Shown here piece after piece: positions 44,315 through 52,548 of a stretch of 64,000 nucleotides of DNA (within the stretch, counting starts at the first letter, position 1; each line of letters starts with the position of its first letter). The translations under genes were made by a program, and so were the position numbers. Source of the stretch: JAAFJT01 sp043772905 (GTDB lineage: Bacteria; Bacteroidota; Bacteroidia; Chitinophagales; Saprospiraceae); the NCBI GenBank assembly GCA_043772905.1, contig JAYVFS010000193.1, forward strand, positions 1 to 64,000. The letters run 5' to 3'. The notes below the pieces were generated by a model. The model was not told the origin of the DNA. It did not search any database and was given only the letters and a program-made list of their open reading frames with translations.

Positions 44315-44485
44315 ATGGAAATTCAAAATAAAAGTCAATTAGAAAAGGCATTTCAAAAATTAGATACTTTAATTGCGGAAGGTTTTGAAGGACAATCTGA
44401 AAAAGAGATTGAATTTAAGGAAATTGCTTTGGCAATTGAGGAGTATGAAGATTTTGCTCTTAAACTGATGCCATTGATTATTTAA
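44315..44485 (+). pseudogene. truncated HigA-like antitoxin N-terminus
   Basis: The product is 56 residues from ATG 44315 (MEIQNKSQLEKAFQKLD). It resembles the N-terminal dimerisation segment of HigA-type antitoxins (xxALAxIExL ... LAxxIExYED) but stops where the helix-turn-helix should begin. No HigB toxin is adjacent. It is probably a remnant, or a short regulator of the following module. The resemblance is weak and recalled from memory. Confidence 0.4.
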
Positions 44486-44500
44486 AGTGACATTTTAGAC

Positions 44501-44508
44501 TAAATTTG
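44501..44508 (+). promoter_or_regulatory. candidate -7 box of the GHKL-receiver-HNH module
   Basis: TAAATTTG matches TAnnTTTG, 18 bases before the start of the GHKL gene, which implies the three-gene module has its own promoter. Confidence 0.5.
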
Positions 44509-44526
44509 CGATAAATAAAATGGAGA

Positions 44527-46875
44527 ATGAGTGAAATATCTTTTAATGTTTCTGCAAGAACAGCACGTCTAATTGGTCAAGAAAACTTTACCAGTTCAGA
44601 AGGTGCAGTTATCGAGCTGGTTAAAAATAGCTATGATGCTGATGCTTCAATAAGTATAGTTTTGATTGATGTATTCAACGATTGCATCTATGTTATTGAC
44701 AATGGGGATGGTATGACCTCAGAAATCATTAAAGAACATTGGATGACTATTGGCACAGACAACAAGGCATATCAATCGCCAACTAATAATAATCGTATCA
44801 AAACTGGGGCAAAAGGGATTGGTCGTTTTGCTTTAGATAGATTGGGTTCTGAATGTGAAATGTGGACTAAAACCAAAGATGAAACGGGCGTTTATTGGTC
44901 TATTAATTGGAAACAATTTGAAACAAAAAATAAATCCATTACTGATATAAAAGCGACATTGGAATTTTATGACCTTAATTTCGAAACGAGACTTATAGAA
45001 CTTTTTGGAGGATTTGATTTATATGATGGTTTTTACGATAATTGGACTGAAAGTGGCACAATAATTAAAATAAAGTATCTAAAAGATAGCTGGCAAGAAG
45101 CGACTATTTTGGATTTACAAGACAGCCTTGAGACATTAATACCACCTTTAGAAAAAGATTATTTTAGATTATTTCTCTACTCTACTCGATCAAAAGACAA
45201 ATTTGGAGAGATAATACCCACTGAATTAGAAGATTTTGACTATAAATTCATTGCCGAGGTAAATGATAATCAAAAGGTTAAAATTACAATTCAACGGAAT
45301 GAAATGGTCTTTGAACAATTAAAAAGCCATGGGCTTTTTGAGTCGCCAAAGTTACCGAATGAACTACAATTTAAAGAAGAGGCATTTAAAAACGGTCAAT
45401 TTGTAATTGATACATCTTTTTCTGAACTCCTTCCGGGTCAAAAAAATAACGATATTAGTGATAGTTTGAGTAAAATCGGTTCTTTTACATTCATTTTCTA
45501 TTTTTTGAAACGAGGTGGCGCACAAGAACAACGTGAAGAGGGTTTAAATAAATTTCCATATCGCCAAAATATTAATTACAAAGAGCGGGTTAATTGGCTT
45601 AAACGTTTTGGTGGAATAAAAATTTTTAGAGACAATTTTAGAGTTCGCCCTTATGGAGAACCTAAAAGTTCCTCTTTCGATTGGCTTGGACTTGGTTCTC
45701 GTACACTTCAAGGTGTCAACCCTAATAGAGGCGGGTGGAAAGTTGGTGCTAATCAAGTTTATGGATTAGTCCAGATTTCTCGAATTGGAAATATTAGCTT
45801 TGAAGATAAATCAAGTCGGGAAGGTCTTCAAGAGAATGTCGTATTTGTTTTATTTAAACAAATACTTTTAAAAATAATTGAAAAATTTGAAAGAGACCGT
45901 ACCTATGTTATCTATAGCTTAGGAGAAATTGATAAGGTTAGAAGTGATGCTGCAAAAAACAAGCAAAGGGCTGATGAAATTATTGCAGACGAAGAGAAAA
46001 AAGAAGAAAAAAAACAAAAAAAAGGCATCATTGAAGAATTATTTGAAGACAAAGACAAGAAGATATTAGTAGATGCCATAAAAACTTATAAAGAAGAATT
46101 AGAAGAATTGAAAGATGAACAGAAAATCATGCGTGCTTTAGCGAGTTCTGGATTAGTCGTTACAAGTTTTGCTCATGAATTTTCTCATATACGTAATCGA
46201 ATCGTTTCTAGGACTGATGATTTAATTACGATATTAAAGGATGTTGTTGATGAAGACAAAAGAGTGTTATTGGACGAATCAGATGACCCCTATTTGCTGA
46301 TAAAAGATATACGAGAACAAGATGAACGTGTCAAGAATTGGCTTGATTTTGCTTTGTTTTCTGTCCAAAAGAGCAAACGGAATAGCCGTAAAATTAATCT
46401 AAATGAATATGTCAACTCGTTAGAAAGATTGTGGTCTTCTTTACTCAAGCATTTAAAAGCAACAATTGTTATTGAGAAATCGAAACTCTCAATCGAAGCA
46501 CCATTTATTGGTCATGAAATAGATTTAGACAGTATTTTCAATAATTTGATAGTAAATTCTATTGATTCCTTTACTAACCCTAAAAATAAGGGAGATAAAA
46601 GAGAAATTAAACTTAATTTTGTAAGCGATACTAATGATATTATTATCAGTTATGAAGATTCAGGTGCTGGATTATCTACCGATATTACTAATCAGGACGA
46701 CATTTTTAAAGCTTTTTTTACAACAAAAAGAGATGCAAGAACGGGTGAAGAAATAGGAACGGGTTTAGGCATGTGGATTGTACAAACTGTTGTCGAAAGT
46801 TATAAAGGAGATATAAAACTTCTTCATGCAAGACCAGGGATTAAATTTATGATAAAATTACCATATAACAACTAA
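44527..46875 (+). CDS. double-GHKL ATPase (MORC/Hsp90-like plus histidine-kinase-like)
   Basis: The 782-residue product has two ATP-binding folds. The first (about residues 1-200) has E30...N34 in ELVKNSYDADA, DNGDGM (58-63) and GAKGIGR (94-100), as in MutL, Hsp90 and MORC. A middle S5-like region follows, then a coiled coil (about 480-540). The C-terminal half is a sensor-kinase core with H-box FAHEFSH (His550), N-box IFNNLIVNS (N672), G1 EDSGAG and G2 GTGLGMWIV. The pair is unusual in one chain. It is followed after five bases by a receiver-like gene. Foreign-DNA sensing is inferred from context. Confidence 0.85.
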   Translation: MSEISFNVSARTARLIGQENFTSSEGAVIELVKNSYDADASISIVLIDVFNDCIYVIDNGDGMTSEIIKEHWMTIGTDNKAYQSPTNNNRIKTGAKGIGRFALDRLGSECEMWTKTKDETGVYWSINWKQFETKNKSITDIKATLEFYDLNFETRLIELFGGFDLYDGFYDNWTESGTIIKIKYLKDSWQEATILDLQDSLETLIPPLEKDYFRLFLYSTRSKDKFGEIIPTELEDFDYKFIAEVNDNQKVKITIQRNEMVFEQLKSHGLFESPKLPNELQFKEEAFKNGQFVIDTSFSELLPGQKNNDISDSLSKIGSFTFIFYFLKRGGAQEQREEGLNKFPYRQNINYKERVNWLKRFGGIKIFRDNFRVRPYGEPKSSSFDWLGLGSRTLQGVNPNRGGWKVGANQVYGLVQISRIGNISFEDKSSREGLQENVVFVLFKQILLKIIEKFERDRTYVIYSLGEIDKVRSDAAKNKQRADEIIADEEKKEEKKQKKGIIEELFEDKDKKILVDAIKTYKEELEELKDEQKIMRALASSGLVVTSFAHEFSHIRNRIVSRTDDLITILKDVVDEDKRVLLDESDDPYLLIKDIREQDERVKNWLDFALFSVQKSKRNSRKINLNEYVNSLERLWSSLLKHLKATIVIEKSKLSIEAPFIGHEIDLDSIFNNLIVNSIDSFTNPKNKGDKREIKLNFVSDTNDIIISYEDSGAGLSTDITNQDDIFKAFFTTKRDARTGEEIGTGLGMWIVQTVVESYKGDIKLLHARPGIKFMIKLPYNN

Positions 46876-46880
46876 TTATT

Positions 46881-47522
46881 ATGGCAAAATATAGAATAGG
46901 ATATATAGACGAAACAGGTTCAGAAATTAGAGCTTTCCAAAGATGGGCAAAACCTGTTTTTGAGGTTATTCCATTCCTGCCTACTCCTAACATTGAAGAG
47001 CTTGTGGAGAACCTTTTGTCGGCTCATCTCAACGCAGTAGTTGCTGATTTCAATCTCAATTACGGGGATCCGACTATCCACTACAATGGTCACGATATTA
47101 TTAGCAAAATTATTGAAAGACGAGAAGGTTTTCCTGTTTTCGTTCTAACCAGCTATGAAGCAGCTGCCTTACCAGAAACGGATGACGTTAATAACGTCTA
47201 TGATAAAAACAGGATGAATGAAGGATGGAATCCAGACGATGTAAGGCATCTATTAAACAGATTTAAGTTACAAATAGAAAAGTATCTAAAAAAAATAGCC
47301 GAACAAGAAGCACGGCTAATTGAATTGTTAAATTTGAAAAATCAACGTAAATTAGATATTAATGAAGAAAATGAACTAATCGAATTAGATTCAAAATTAG
47401 AGAAAGAACTTAATAAGCCTTCGGCTGTTCCTCAATCATTAAAAGAAACAACCAACATTTACAAGCTGAGTAGTTTGATTGGCAAAGTAGATGCTTTACT
47501 CCAAAAAATTGAGGAAAAATAA
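46881..47522 (+). CDS. receiver-domain protein with C-terminal coiled coil
   Basis: The 213-residue product has a response-regulator receiver fold: D10-E11 in IGYIDETGSE, D56 in AVVADFNLN, T90 in VFVLTSYE and K109 in VYDKNR line up with the acidic pair, phospho-acceptor, Thr and Lys of CheY. Residues about 125-213 form a charged coiled coil, with no DNA-binding domain. It is the likely phospho-acceptor of the kinase-like gene in front and probably an adaptor to the HNH protein behind, whose start overlaps its stop (TAATG). Partnership is inferred. Confidence 0.82.
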   Translation: MAKYRIGYIDETGSEIRAFQRWAKPVFEVIPFLPTPNIEELVENLLSAHLNAVVADFNLNYGDPTIHYNGHDIISKIIERREGFPVFVLTSYEAAALPETDDVNNVYDKNRMNEGWNPDDVRHLLNRFKLQIEKYLKKIAEQEARLIELLNLKNQRKLDINEENELIELDSKLEKELNKPSAVPQSLKETTNIYKLSSLIGKVDALLQKIEEK

Positions 47523-48100
47523 TGATTACTTATCCTTTCAGAGAACATCATCCAGTTAGAACATGTAGTAAAGTTTTTACGGATTATACGCGTTATAAAA
47601 AATATTTAGTAGTAGATTTTAAAAATCGTTGTGGCTACACTGATTGCCCTGATTGGTGGTTTGGAGGAAAATCACATTTTCATATTGATCATTTTCTTCC
47701 CCACTCTAACCCTAAACACCTCCATTTAAAGCACACTTATTCTAATCTCGTTTATGCCTGTTCATTCGTCAATGGCGCAGATGCAAAAAGTAATAAAGAA
47801 GGAGATTTCTTAGACCCCTGTGATACAGACTATAATTTACACTTTGAAAGAAACGAGTTTGGTGAAATCATACCTAACTCTAAATCAGCTTTATTTATGC
47901 AAAAGGAACTTAAACTATATTTGAAAAGATATAGTCTGATTTGGCTATTAGATAAATTAGAAATGAAGATCAGTCTTTTAGGAGAAAAATTAAGAGATTT
48001 ACCAGAAAGGTATAATCGTTTAGAAATTTTAGAATTAAGAAATGAACTCTTTGATGAATACGAAAATTATAAAACCTATTTGAGGAAAGAAGACCGTTGA
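47522..48100 (+). CDS. HNH endonuclease, candidate effector
   Basis: The 192-residue product has an HNH motif: C37-x4-C42, then H54-I-D-H57 in FHIDHFLPHS, N75 in YSNLVYAC, then N84 and K89. The C-terminal ~80 residues are helical and charged. It is translationally coupled to the receiver gene (TAATG). HNH proteins commonly cut DNA as effectors of defence systems. It has no methylase partner. It is the last gene before argG, 39 bases on. Confidence 0.88.
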   Translation: MITYPFREHHPVRTCSKVFTDYTRYKKYLVVDFKNRCGYTDCPDWWFGGKSHFHIDHFLPHSNPKHLHLKHTYSNLVYACSFVNGADAKSNKEGDFLDPCDTDYNLHFERNEFGEIIPNSKSALFMQKELKLYLKRYSLIWLLDKLEMKISLLGEKLRDLPERYNRLEILELRNELFDEYENYKTYLRKEDR

Positions 48101-48139
48101 TTTTTATAAACATTTAATTACCAATAATTTATCAAACTC

Positions 48140-49342
48140 ATGTCTAAAAAAGTCGTTCTCGCCTATTCAGGCGGATTAGATACCTCGTTTTGTGTCAAGT
48201 ATTTGACCATTGAACAAGATTGTGAAATTCACGCTGTCACCGTTAACACGGGCGGTTTTACCAAAGCAGAATTGGCGGTTATGGAAGAAAAAGCCTATGC
48301 TTTGGGCGCAAAATCCTTTGCTGTTGTAGATGCCGTTCAGCAATATTATGATGAATGTATCAAATACCTCGTTTTTGGCAATGTACTGAGGGGGGGCGTT
48401 TATCCGCTTTCCGTGTCTGCCGAGCGTATGTTTCAAGCACTTTCAATCATTCGTTATGCCAATAATATCGGTGCAACGGCTGTGGCGCATGGTTCAACAG
48501 GTGCGGGCAATGACCAAGTGCGTTTTGACCTTGTTTTCAATACATTGGGCAATGATTTAGAAATCATCACACCGATTCGTGATTTGCGGTTGTCTCGTCA
48601 AGCAGAAATTGAATATTTGGCAAAACATGGCGTTGAATATTCATGGGAAAAAGCGCAATATTCCATCAATAAAGGTATTTGGGGTACATCAGTTGGCGGC
48701 AAAGAGACGTTGACAAGCGACCAAGCCTTGCCCGATGCCGCTTATCCTTCGCAATTGAAAAAAACAGACCCGTCAGTAATTACCCTCAATTTTGATAAAG
48801 GTGAACTTGTAGGCATAGACGGCGATACGTTTGAACACCCAACAGAGGCCATTCAAAAGCTCGAAAGTTTGGCAACGCCTTATGCGATTGGGCGTGATAT
48901 TCATGTTGGCGATACCATTATCGGCATCAAAGGTCGTGTTGGTTTTGAAGCCGCTGCTGCAATAATCATCGTAAAAGCGCATCAATTGCTTGAAAAACAC
49001 ACTTTGACGAAGTGGCAAATGTACTGGAAAGAGCAATTGGCGAATTGGTACGGCATGTTCCTCCACGAAGCGCAATTCCTTGAACCCGTTATGCGTAATA
49101 TCGAAACGTTCCTTTCTGATACACAAGTCAATGTCACAGGTGAAGTCATTGTTAAATTATTGCCTTATCGTTTTGAACTACAAGGTATTAAATCTGAATT
49201 TGATTTGATGAACTCTGGTTTTGGCACTTATGGCGAAATGAACAACGCTTGGTCAGGCGAAGATGTGAAAGGATTTACTAAGATTTTGGGCAATCAGACT
49301 AAGATTTGGCAACATGTGAATGAGAAAAAGGAAGAAGCGTAG
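48140..49342 (+). CDS. argG: argininosuccinate synthase
   Basis: The 400-residue product joins citrulline and aspartate using ATP. AYSGGLDTSF is the PP-loop, with GNDQVRF and the YSINKGIWG region also conserved. A dispersed word with seven G encodes VLRGGVYPLSVSAER; as I recall, other Bacteroidota proteins have different residues (Lys-Asn-Asn-Thr-like) just before YPLSVSAER, so the word may have altered a conserved loop. It should be cotranscribed with argC and argD, but unrelated genes intervene. Confidence 0.97.
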   Translation: MSKKVVLAYSGGLDTSFCVKYLTIEQDCEIHAVTVNTGGFTKAELAVMEEKAYALGAKSFAVVDAVQQYYDECIKYLVFGNVLRGGVYPLSVSAERMFQALSIIRYANNIGATAVAHGSTGAGNDQVRFDLVFNTLGNDLEIITPIRDLRLSRQAEIEYLAKHGVEYSWEKAQYSINKGIWGTSVGGKETLTSDQALPDAAYPSQLKKTDPSVITLNFDKGELVGIDGDTFEHPTEAIQKLESLATPYAIGRDIHVGDTIIGIKGRVGFEAAAAIIIVKAHQLLEKHTLTKWQMYWKEQLANWYGMFLHEAQFLEPVMRNIETFLSDTQVNVTGEVIVKLLPYRFELQGIKSEFDLMNSGFGTYGEMNNAWSGEDVKGFTKILGNQTKIWQHVNEKKEEA

Positions 49343-49361
49343 CAAATTATAAGAGAATAAA

Positions 49362-49814
49362 ATGGTAATAAAATACAGAATATCGCCTATTTTAAAGCAA
49401 ATTTTTTACTATTCGTTAAAGGTTTGGGGCATTAATCTTTGTTTTATTATTATCATTTTATCCTCCTTTTTAAACGGTAATTCTGATACATTTTGGAATT
49501 TTAGTACAATAATAGCACTTGTCTTTTTATACTCATTGCCCAGTCTTATTCTTTTTAGTTTTATCAGTTCCTGTATGATTGTTTTTACGAGAATAAACCA
49601 TTGGCTAAAAAAAATCATTCTGCTGTTCTGCTATTTTGTACTCGTTTTAATCAGTTCATTTATTGTTTTAGGACTAAATGAATATGATGAAACTCCTTTT
49701 TATCTCATTTTTTCAATACTGTACGGTTTACCATCTTTACTAACAATCGGTCTTTTTTTTCCTGATAAGTTAGATGAATATTTGAAAAACAACAAAAATA
49801 CTGAGGGGGCATAA
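49362..49814 (+). CDS. small membrane protein of unknown function
   Basis: The 150-residue, very hydrophobic protein has four predicted membrane helices (about residues 15-37, 44-70, 77-99 and 108-130) and a short polar tail. The tail ends in NNKNTEGA, of which TEG comes from a dispersed word (49798-49809) at the very end of the gene. It is coupled to the next gene by an ATGA overlap. I do not recognise a family. It is part of an inserted block inside the arginine cluster. Confidence 0.65.
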   Translation: MVIKYRISPILKQIFYYSLKVWGINLCFIIIILSSFLNGNSDTFWNFSTIIALVFLYSLPSLILFSFISSCMIVFTRINHWLKKIILLFCYFVLVLISSFIVLGLNEYDETPFYLIFSILYGLPSLLTIGLFFPDKLDEYLKNNKNTEGA

Positions 49815-50557
49815 TGAAAGATAATTTCTCGACTCAAGCCGCTACTTACGCACAGTTCCGTCCAACATATACACAAAGTTTATTTGATTTCGTTTTACAA
49901 AACGTTGAAAATAAAGGCATTGCATGGGATTGCGCCACAGGCAACGGTCAAGCCGCTAAGGTTTTAGCACAACACTTCGACAAAGTGTATGCAACCGATA
50001 TGAGCCAAAAGCAATTGGACAATGCGGCACAAGCCGATAATATTGTCTATGCGGTGAGTAGAGCCGAAGCGACGGATTTTGAAGACAATTCTTTCGATTT
50101 AATCACCGTTGCACAAGCCGTTCATTGGTTCGATTTTGATAAATTTTATGCAGAAGTGCGTAGAGTTGCCAAACCGAATGCAACGATTGCAATTTGGGGA
50201 TATGGTGTTATGCGTTTCCATGATGAAGAAGTAGATAATTTGATTCAGAATTTTTATCACAACATTACGGGTAAATATTGGGATGCTGAAAGGCGACATT
50301 TAGATGAAGGTTATCAAACCGTACCGTTTCCTTTTGAAGCCTTGAAAGCACCTCATTTGTCCATGGTTTTTAAGTGGCAAAGAGATGAATTGGAAGGTTA
50401 TCTGAATTCGTGGTCGAGTATTCAGCATTTCAAAAAAGCGAATGGTTACAATCCGATTCCTAATTTAATGCTTGATTTAGAAGCCTTTTGGGGTGAATTT
50501 GAAAGAAAATCGCTGTATTTCCCCGTTTTTATGAAAATAGGGAAAGTTGTGAAATAA
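49814..50557 (+). CDS. class I SAM-dependent methyltransferase
   Basis: The 247-residue product is like plant and bacterial methyltransferases that open FSTQAATYAQFRPTYTQ. Motif I is WDCATGNGQAAKVL (about 36-49), then ATDMSQKQLDNA and the motif IV region FDLITVAQAVHWFDFDKFY. The substrate is unknown, probably a small molecule. It overlaps the membrane-protein gene by ATGA. The stop codon abuts another dispersed word at 50557. Confidence 0.88.
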   Translation: MKDNFSTQAATYAQFRPTYTQSLFDFVLQNVENKGIAWDCATGNGQAAKVLAQHFDKVYATDMSQKQLDNAAQADNIVYAVSRAEATDFEDNSFDLITVAQAVHWFDFDKFYAEVRRVAKPNATIAIWGYGVMRFHDEEVDNLIQNFYHNITGKYWDAERRHLDEGYQTVPFPFEALKAPHLSMVFKWQRDELEGYLNSWSSIQHFKKANGYNPIPNLMLDLEAFWGEFERKSLYFPVFMKIGKVVK

Positions 50558-50567
50558 TACTGAGGGG
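50557..50567 (+). repeat. dispersed word copy between two stop codons
   Basis: ATACTGAGGGG fills exactly the gap between the methyltransferase stop and the stop codon of the convergent small gene. Confidence 0.9.
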
Positions 50568-50879
50568 TCAAGCTGCCGCACGGGATTGGGCAGAAAGAAG
50601 CGGTTCTTTGAGTTTTTCAAGTAAAACAGCATAGTCAAGACGCTCTTGTTCAGTGCCGTTTTCGACTAAATCTTTTACGTCTTCGCCGATTTTATCAAGC
50701 GTTTCAAAGATGCCTGTGAAGTAAGCCTCACAAGCTATTTTTCCATCTTCTAAGCTTAAAGTGTCTAAAAAGGTACGCCACTTTACTGAAAACAATTGCA
50801 ATTCAGCGTCATCATGCAGATTCTTAGATTGAATAATAAGCTCATTTAATTTTTCTTTGTTTGATTGATTCATTGTCAA
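50568..50879 (-). CDS. small hypothetical protein
   Basis: The 103-residue, helical, acidic protein has a possible coiled coil and no signal or membrane segment. I recognise no family. It lies four bases after the next small gene on the same strand, so the two form an operon read from the promoter box near 51114. Confidence 0.6.
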   Translation of the reverse strand: MTMNQSNKEKLNELIIQSKNLHDDAELQLFSVKWRTFLDTLSLEDGKIACEAYFTGIFETLDKIGEDVKDLVENGTEQERLDYAVLLEKLKEPLLSAQSRAAA

Positions 50880-50883
50880 ATTT

Positions 50884-51069
50884 TTATTTTCTGTAACCTA
50901 ATTCTCTTTGTAAACGAATGATTTTATCCAAAATTTCGTCACGAAGATTGAATAATTGCCTCATAGACATTCTTCGAAGAAAGCTGTCTTCTTCGATAAC
51001 GCTTAAATGAATTTGTCGAAATGCATTACGCAATACGAGTTCTTTGTCTCGTCTTTCTCGTTCAGTCAT
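50884..51069 (-). CDS. small hypothetical helical protein
   Basis: The 61-residue, strongly charged protein (MTERERRDKELVLRNAFRQI) is probably one or two helices. No family is recognised. It is the first gene of a two-gene minus-strand operon set between argG and argC. Confidence 0.6.
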   Translation of the reverse strand: MTERERRDKELVLRNAFRQIHLSVIEEDSFLRRMSMRQLFNLRDEILDKIIRLQRELGYRK

Positions 51070-51113
51070 AGTGGTTTACGTTGAGTTTTGTTTGAATTCG
51101 GCATTTGTATCCA

Positions 51114-51144
51114 CAAATATAAACACAGTTTTTTACAAAATCAA
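51114..51144 (-). promoter_or_regulatory. promoter of the two-gene minus-strand operon
   Basis: On the minus strand TTG (plus-strand 51142-51144) lies 20 bases before TATATTTG (51114-51121), close to the Bacteroidota -33/-7 arrangement. Confidence 0.5.
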
Positions 51145-51185
51145 TTCAATTTCAAACATAATTTTTACAACTATAAGTTTTAAAT

Positions 51186-52166
51186 ATGATAAATATTGGC
51201 ATTATTGGCGGGGCAGGTTACACAGCCGGAGAGCTGTTACGCATCCTCATTAACCACCCGTCTGTAAACATAAAATTTGTTCATTCTAACTCAAATGCGG
51301 GTAATTTATTGAGTGCTGTTCACACCGATTTAATTGGTGAAACGGACTTAATATTTACAGACGAAGCAGATTATGCAGCTATTGACGTGCTTTTTTTATG
51401 CGTCGGACATGGCGATGCTAAGAAATTTGTGGACGCTACGGAACTGCCTAAGCATTTGAAAATCATTGACTTATCGCAAGACTATCGCCACGGCGCAAAT
51501 CCAAACGCTGATACTGAGGGGTGGGTTTATGGCTTACCTGAACTCAATAAATCGAAAATCGAAAAGGCGCAATTCGTTGCCAATCCAGGTTGTTTTGCGA
51601 CGACGATTCAACTCGCTGTTTTGCCTTTGGCTGCAAAAGGTTTGTTGAAAGACGATGTTCATGTGAATGCGATTACAGGCTCAACAGGTGCAGGACAAAA
51701 GCCGACAGATACGTCTCATTTTAGCTGGCGCAATAATAATATCTCAATTTATGAGGCATTCAAACACCGTCATTTGAAAGAAATTACAGCAAGTGTAAAA
51801 GTATTACAAGCTGATTTTCAAGAAGATATAAACTTTTTGCCTGTTCGTGGTAATTTCACACGCGGCATTTACGCCAGTGTTTATACCAAAACAGATTTGT
51901 CGGAAGATGAACTAAAACAACTATATGTTGATTTTTATAAAGACGCAACCTTTACGCACGTTGTTGACCAAAACCCAAATTTAAAACAGGTTGTTGGTAC
52001 AAATAAAGGCATCGTTTATGTCTCAAAACATGGCAACAAAGCCTTGATTATTACAATGATTGATAATCTGTTGAAAGGTGCTTCGGGTCAAGCAGTGCAG
52101 AATATGAACTTGATGTGCGGGTTGTCTGAGACTGAGGGGTTGAAGTTGAAGGCAGTCGCTTTTTAG
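51186..52166 (+). CDS. argC: N-acetyl-gamma-glutamyl-phosphate reductase
   Basis: The 326-residue product reduces acetylglutamyl phosphate to the semialdehyde. NADP-binding GIIGGAGYTAGELLRIL lies at the start, the catalytic Cys in FVANPGCFATTIQL, with YGLPELN, GSTGAGQKPT and HRHLKEI also present. Two dispersed words lie inside it (DTEGWVYGLPEL and, near the C-terminus, SETEGLKLKA). The start ATG gives the canonical N-terminus. Confidence 0.97.
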   Translation: MINIGIIGGAGYTAGELLRILINHPSVNIKFVHSNSNAGNLLSAVHTDLIGETDLIFTDEADYAAIDVLFLCVGHGDAKKFVDATELPKHLKIIDLSQDYRHGANPNADTEGWVYGLPELNKSKIEKAQFVANPGCFATTIQLAVLPLAAKGLLKDDVHVNAITGSTGAGQKPTDTSHFSWRNNNISIYEAFKHRHLKEITASVKVLQADFQEDINFLPVRGNFTRGIYASVYTKTDLSEDELKQLYVDFYKDATFTHVVDQNPNLKQVVGTNKGIVYVSKHGNKALIITMIDNLLKGASGQAVQNMNLMCGLSETEGLKLKAVAF

Positions 52167-52188
52167 TCAAACTTAAAATTAGTAACAA

Positions 52189-52509
52189 ATGAAATCATCT
52201 AATGTATTAAAAATCAAAACCTTACCCAAAGGTTGGACTGACAAAAATTTTGTCATGTTACATGCTTGTTTTCAGCTTTTAACAAATTTTTTAAAAAGAG
52301 AAAAACCTTTTAACTGCCCTTCGTGGAAGCAAAGCGAAGAAATGCAAGCCACCAAAACTGAACTTATTTTTTTGAATAATTGGTGGAAAACAAGAAGGAA
52401 ATTAGATACTAACTTTCAAACATTAAATGACCGTAATGCACCACAAAATTTGGAAGATTCAGAGATGCTGATGCGTTTGATGAAAGTACGCCTTTTTTTG
52501 TGGGTTTAA
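52189..52509 (+). CDS. small hypothetical protein between argC and argD
   Basis: The 106-residue, basic, Trp-rich protein (PKGWTDKNFVMLHACFQLL, LNNWWKTRRKLD) has no signal peptide. Proteins opening with a Gly-Trp-x-Asp ... MLHA...L pattern occur in phage-related contexts, but I cannot place it. It starts 22 bases after the argC stop and is followed after 39 bases by argD, so it is probably cotranscribed with the arginine genes. Confidence 0.55.
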   Translation: MKSSNVLKIKTLPKGWTDKNFVMLHACFQLLTNFLKREKPFNCPSWKQSEEMQATKTELIFLNNWWKTRRKLDTNFQTLNDRNAPQNLEDSEMLMRLMKVRLFLWV

Positions 52510-52548
52510 TAACCAATTCTATTTTTCAAACATCATAAATTATTGAAA

